Assembly: GCA_002366645.1 (NCBI GenBank)
Contig: DFBM01000193.1
Coordinates: 1-5,612 of the forward strand
Direction of reading: 5' to 3'
Length of the DNA stretch: 5,612 nucleotides
From: Rhodobacterales bacterium UBA3080
Lineage (GTDB): Bacteria; Pseudomonadota; Alphaproteobacteria; Rhodobacterales; Rhodobacteraceae
Every line of letters begins with the position of its first letter. Within the stretch, counting starts at the first letter, position 1. The translations under genes were made by a program, and so were the position numbers. Shown here in pieces: positions 5,379 through 5,612 of this stretch. The notes beneath the pieces are model-generated. The model saw only the letters and a program-made list of their open reading frames with translations, was not told where the DNA came from and made no database searches.

Positions 5379-5612
5379 TCAGTTGTTGTTTTCGATTTTG
5401 GCTTTACGTGCCGCGATGATCGTCGCGTAGAAGGCTTCGTCAACTTCGACAAGGCCGGCAAACTCGCCACCCTGCGCGTTGTAGAAACATTCGGCGTCAT
5501 CTTCGGGCATTGCCATCATGGATGCTTTTATCAGGTCTTTCACGTCTTCCGGCAGGGTTGTACGCAGAACCAGTGGGCCGTTCGGAATGATTGGCGAAGT
5601 CCAGAGAAGCTG
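5379..5612 (-). CDS. phnD: Phosphonate ABC transporter substrate-binding protein PhnD, C-terminal part
   Basis: The last 77 codons are present, ending in TGA at 5381-5379; the 5' portion lies beyond the right edge. The fragment contains WTSPIIPNGPLVLR (residues 4-17 of the fragment), then LPEDVK, the MPEDDAECFYNAQGGEFAGLVEVDE-type block (about 32-56) and a terminal FYATIIAARKAKIE helix. This series is characteristic of the PhnD family. PhnD is a periplasmic solute-binding protein that captures phosphonates and delivers them to the PhnE permeases. The full family length is about 300-340 residues with an N-terminal signal peptide, neither of which is visible here. It is followed by a strong terminator and then the two permease genes in the same orientation. 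Specificity residues for phosphonate versus phosphate or phosphite cannot be judged from this fragment. Confidence 0.9.
   Translation of the reverse strand, partial: QLLWTSPIIPNGPLVLRTTLPEDVKDLIKASMMAMPEDDAECFYNAQGGEFAGLVEVDEAFYATIIAARKAKIENNN

Noticed and set aside
1..5612. Mobile elements, CRISPR arrays, tRNA/rRNA genes, toxin or phage genes
   Set aside because: No terminal inverted repeats with a transposase, no repeat-spacer pattern and no RNA gene signatures; nearly the whole window is accounted for by phosphonate genes.

Overview
The window carries part of a phosphonate (C-P lyase) utilisation locus. Gene content, moderate GC, a tandem pair of PhnE-type permeases and the hexapeptide acetyltransferase suggest an alphaproteobacterium, most likely Rhodobacterales (Roseobacter-like). 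The lineage is inferred from protein style; no marker gene is present.

Layout. (1) Positions 1-387, minus strand: 5' part of phnG, a C-P lyase core subunit, running off the left edge. (2) Positions 388-502: a divergent control region with four CTAGAC/CTATAC units. Three are contiguous 8-bp repeats, and one contains a perfect GTNTANAC HutC/PhnF-type core. A PhoB-box-like element lies next to the phnF start. (3) Positions 503-2460, plus strand: phnF (GntR/HutC repressor) followed by a phnM-family amidohydrolase that looks like a divergent clade rather than textbook PhnM. (4) Positions 2462-5612, minus strand, transcribed from the right edge: C-terminus of phnD (phosphonate-binding protein), a strong hairpin/U-tract intrinsic terminator, two phnE-type permease genes and a hexapeptide-repeat acetyltransferase of the phosphonate-associated family. 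The ATPase gene phnC is probably just beyond the right edge.

How it works together (partly inference). PhnD captures phosphonate in the periplasm and the two PhnE permeases import it. PhnG with its off-window partners activates it to a ribosyl-phosphonate triphosphate, and PhnM-type enzymes remove pyrophosphate before C-P bond cleavage. PhnF, divergent from phnG, probably represses both directions of the 388-502 control region. The leaky-terminator position between phnD and the permeases would give more binding protein than permease.

The system as a whole is known. The parts most worth a second look are the repeat array in the divergent promoter, the variant PhnM, the phnD-phnE terminator, the large extracytoplasmic domain in the second permease, and the acetyltransferase of unknown substrate.
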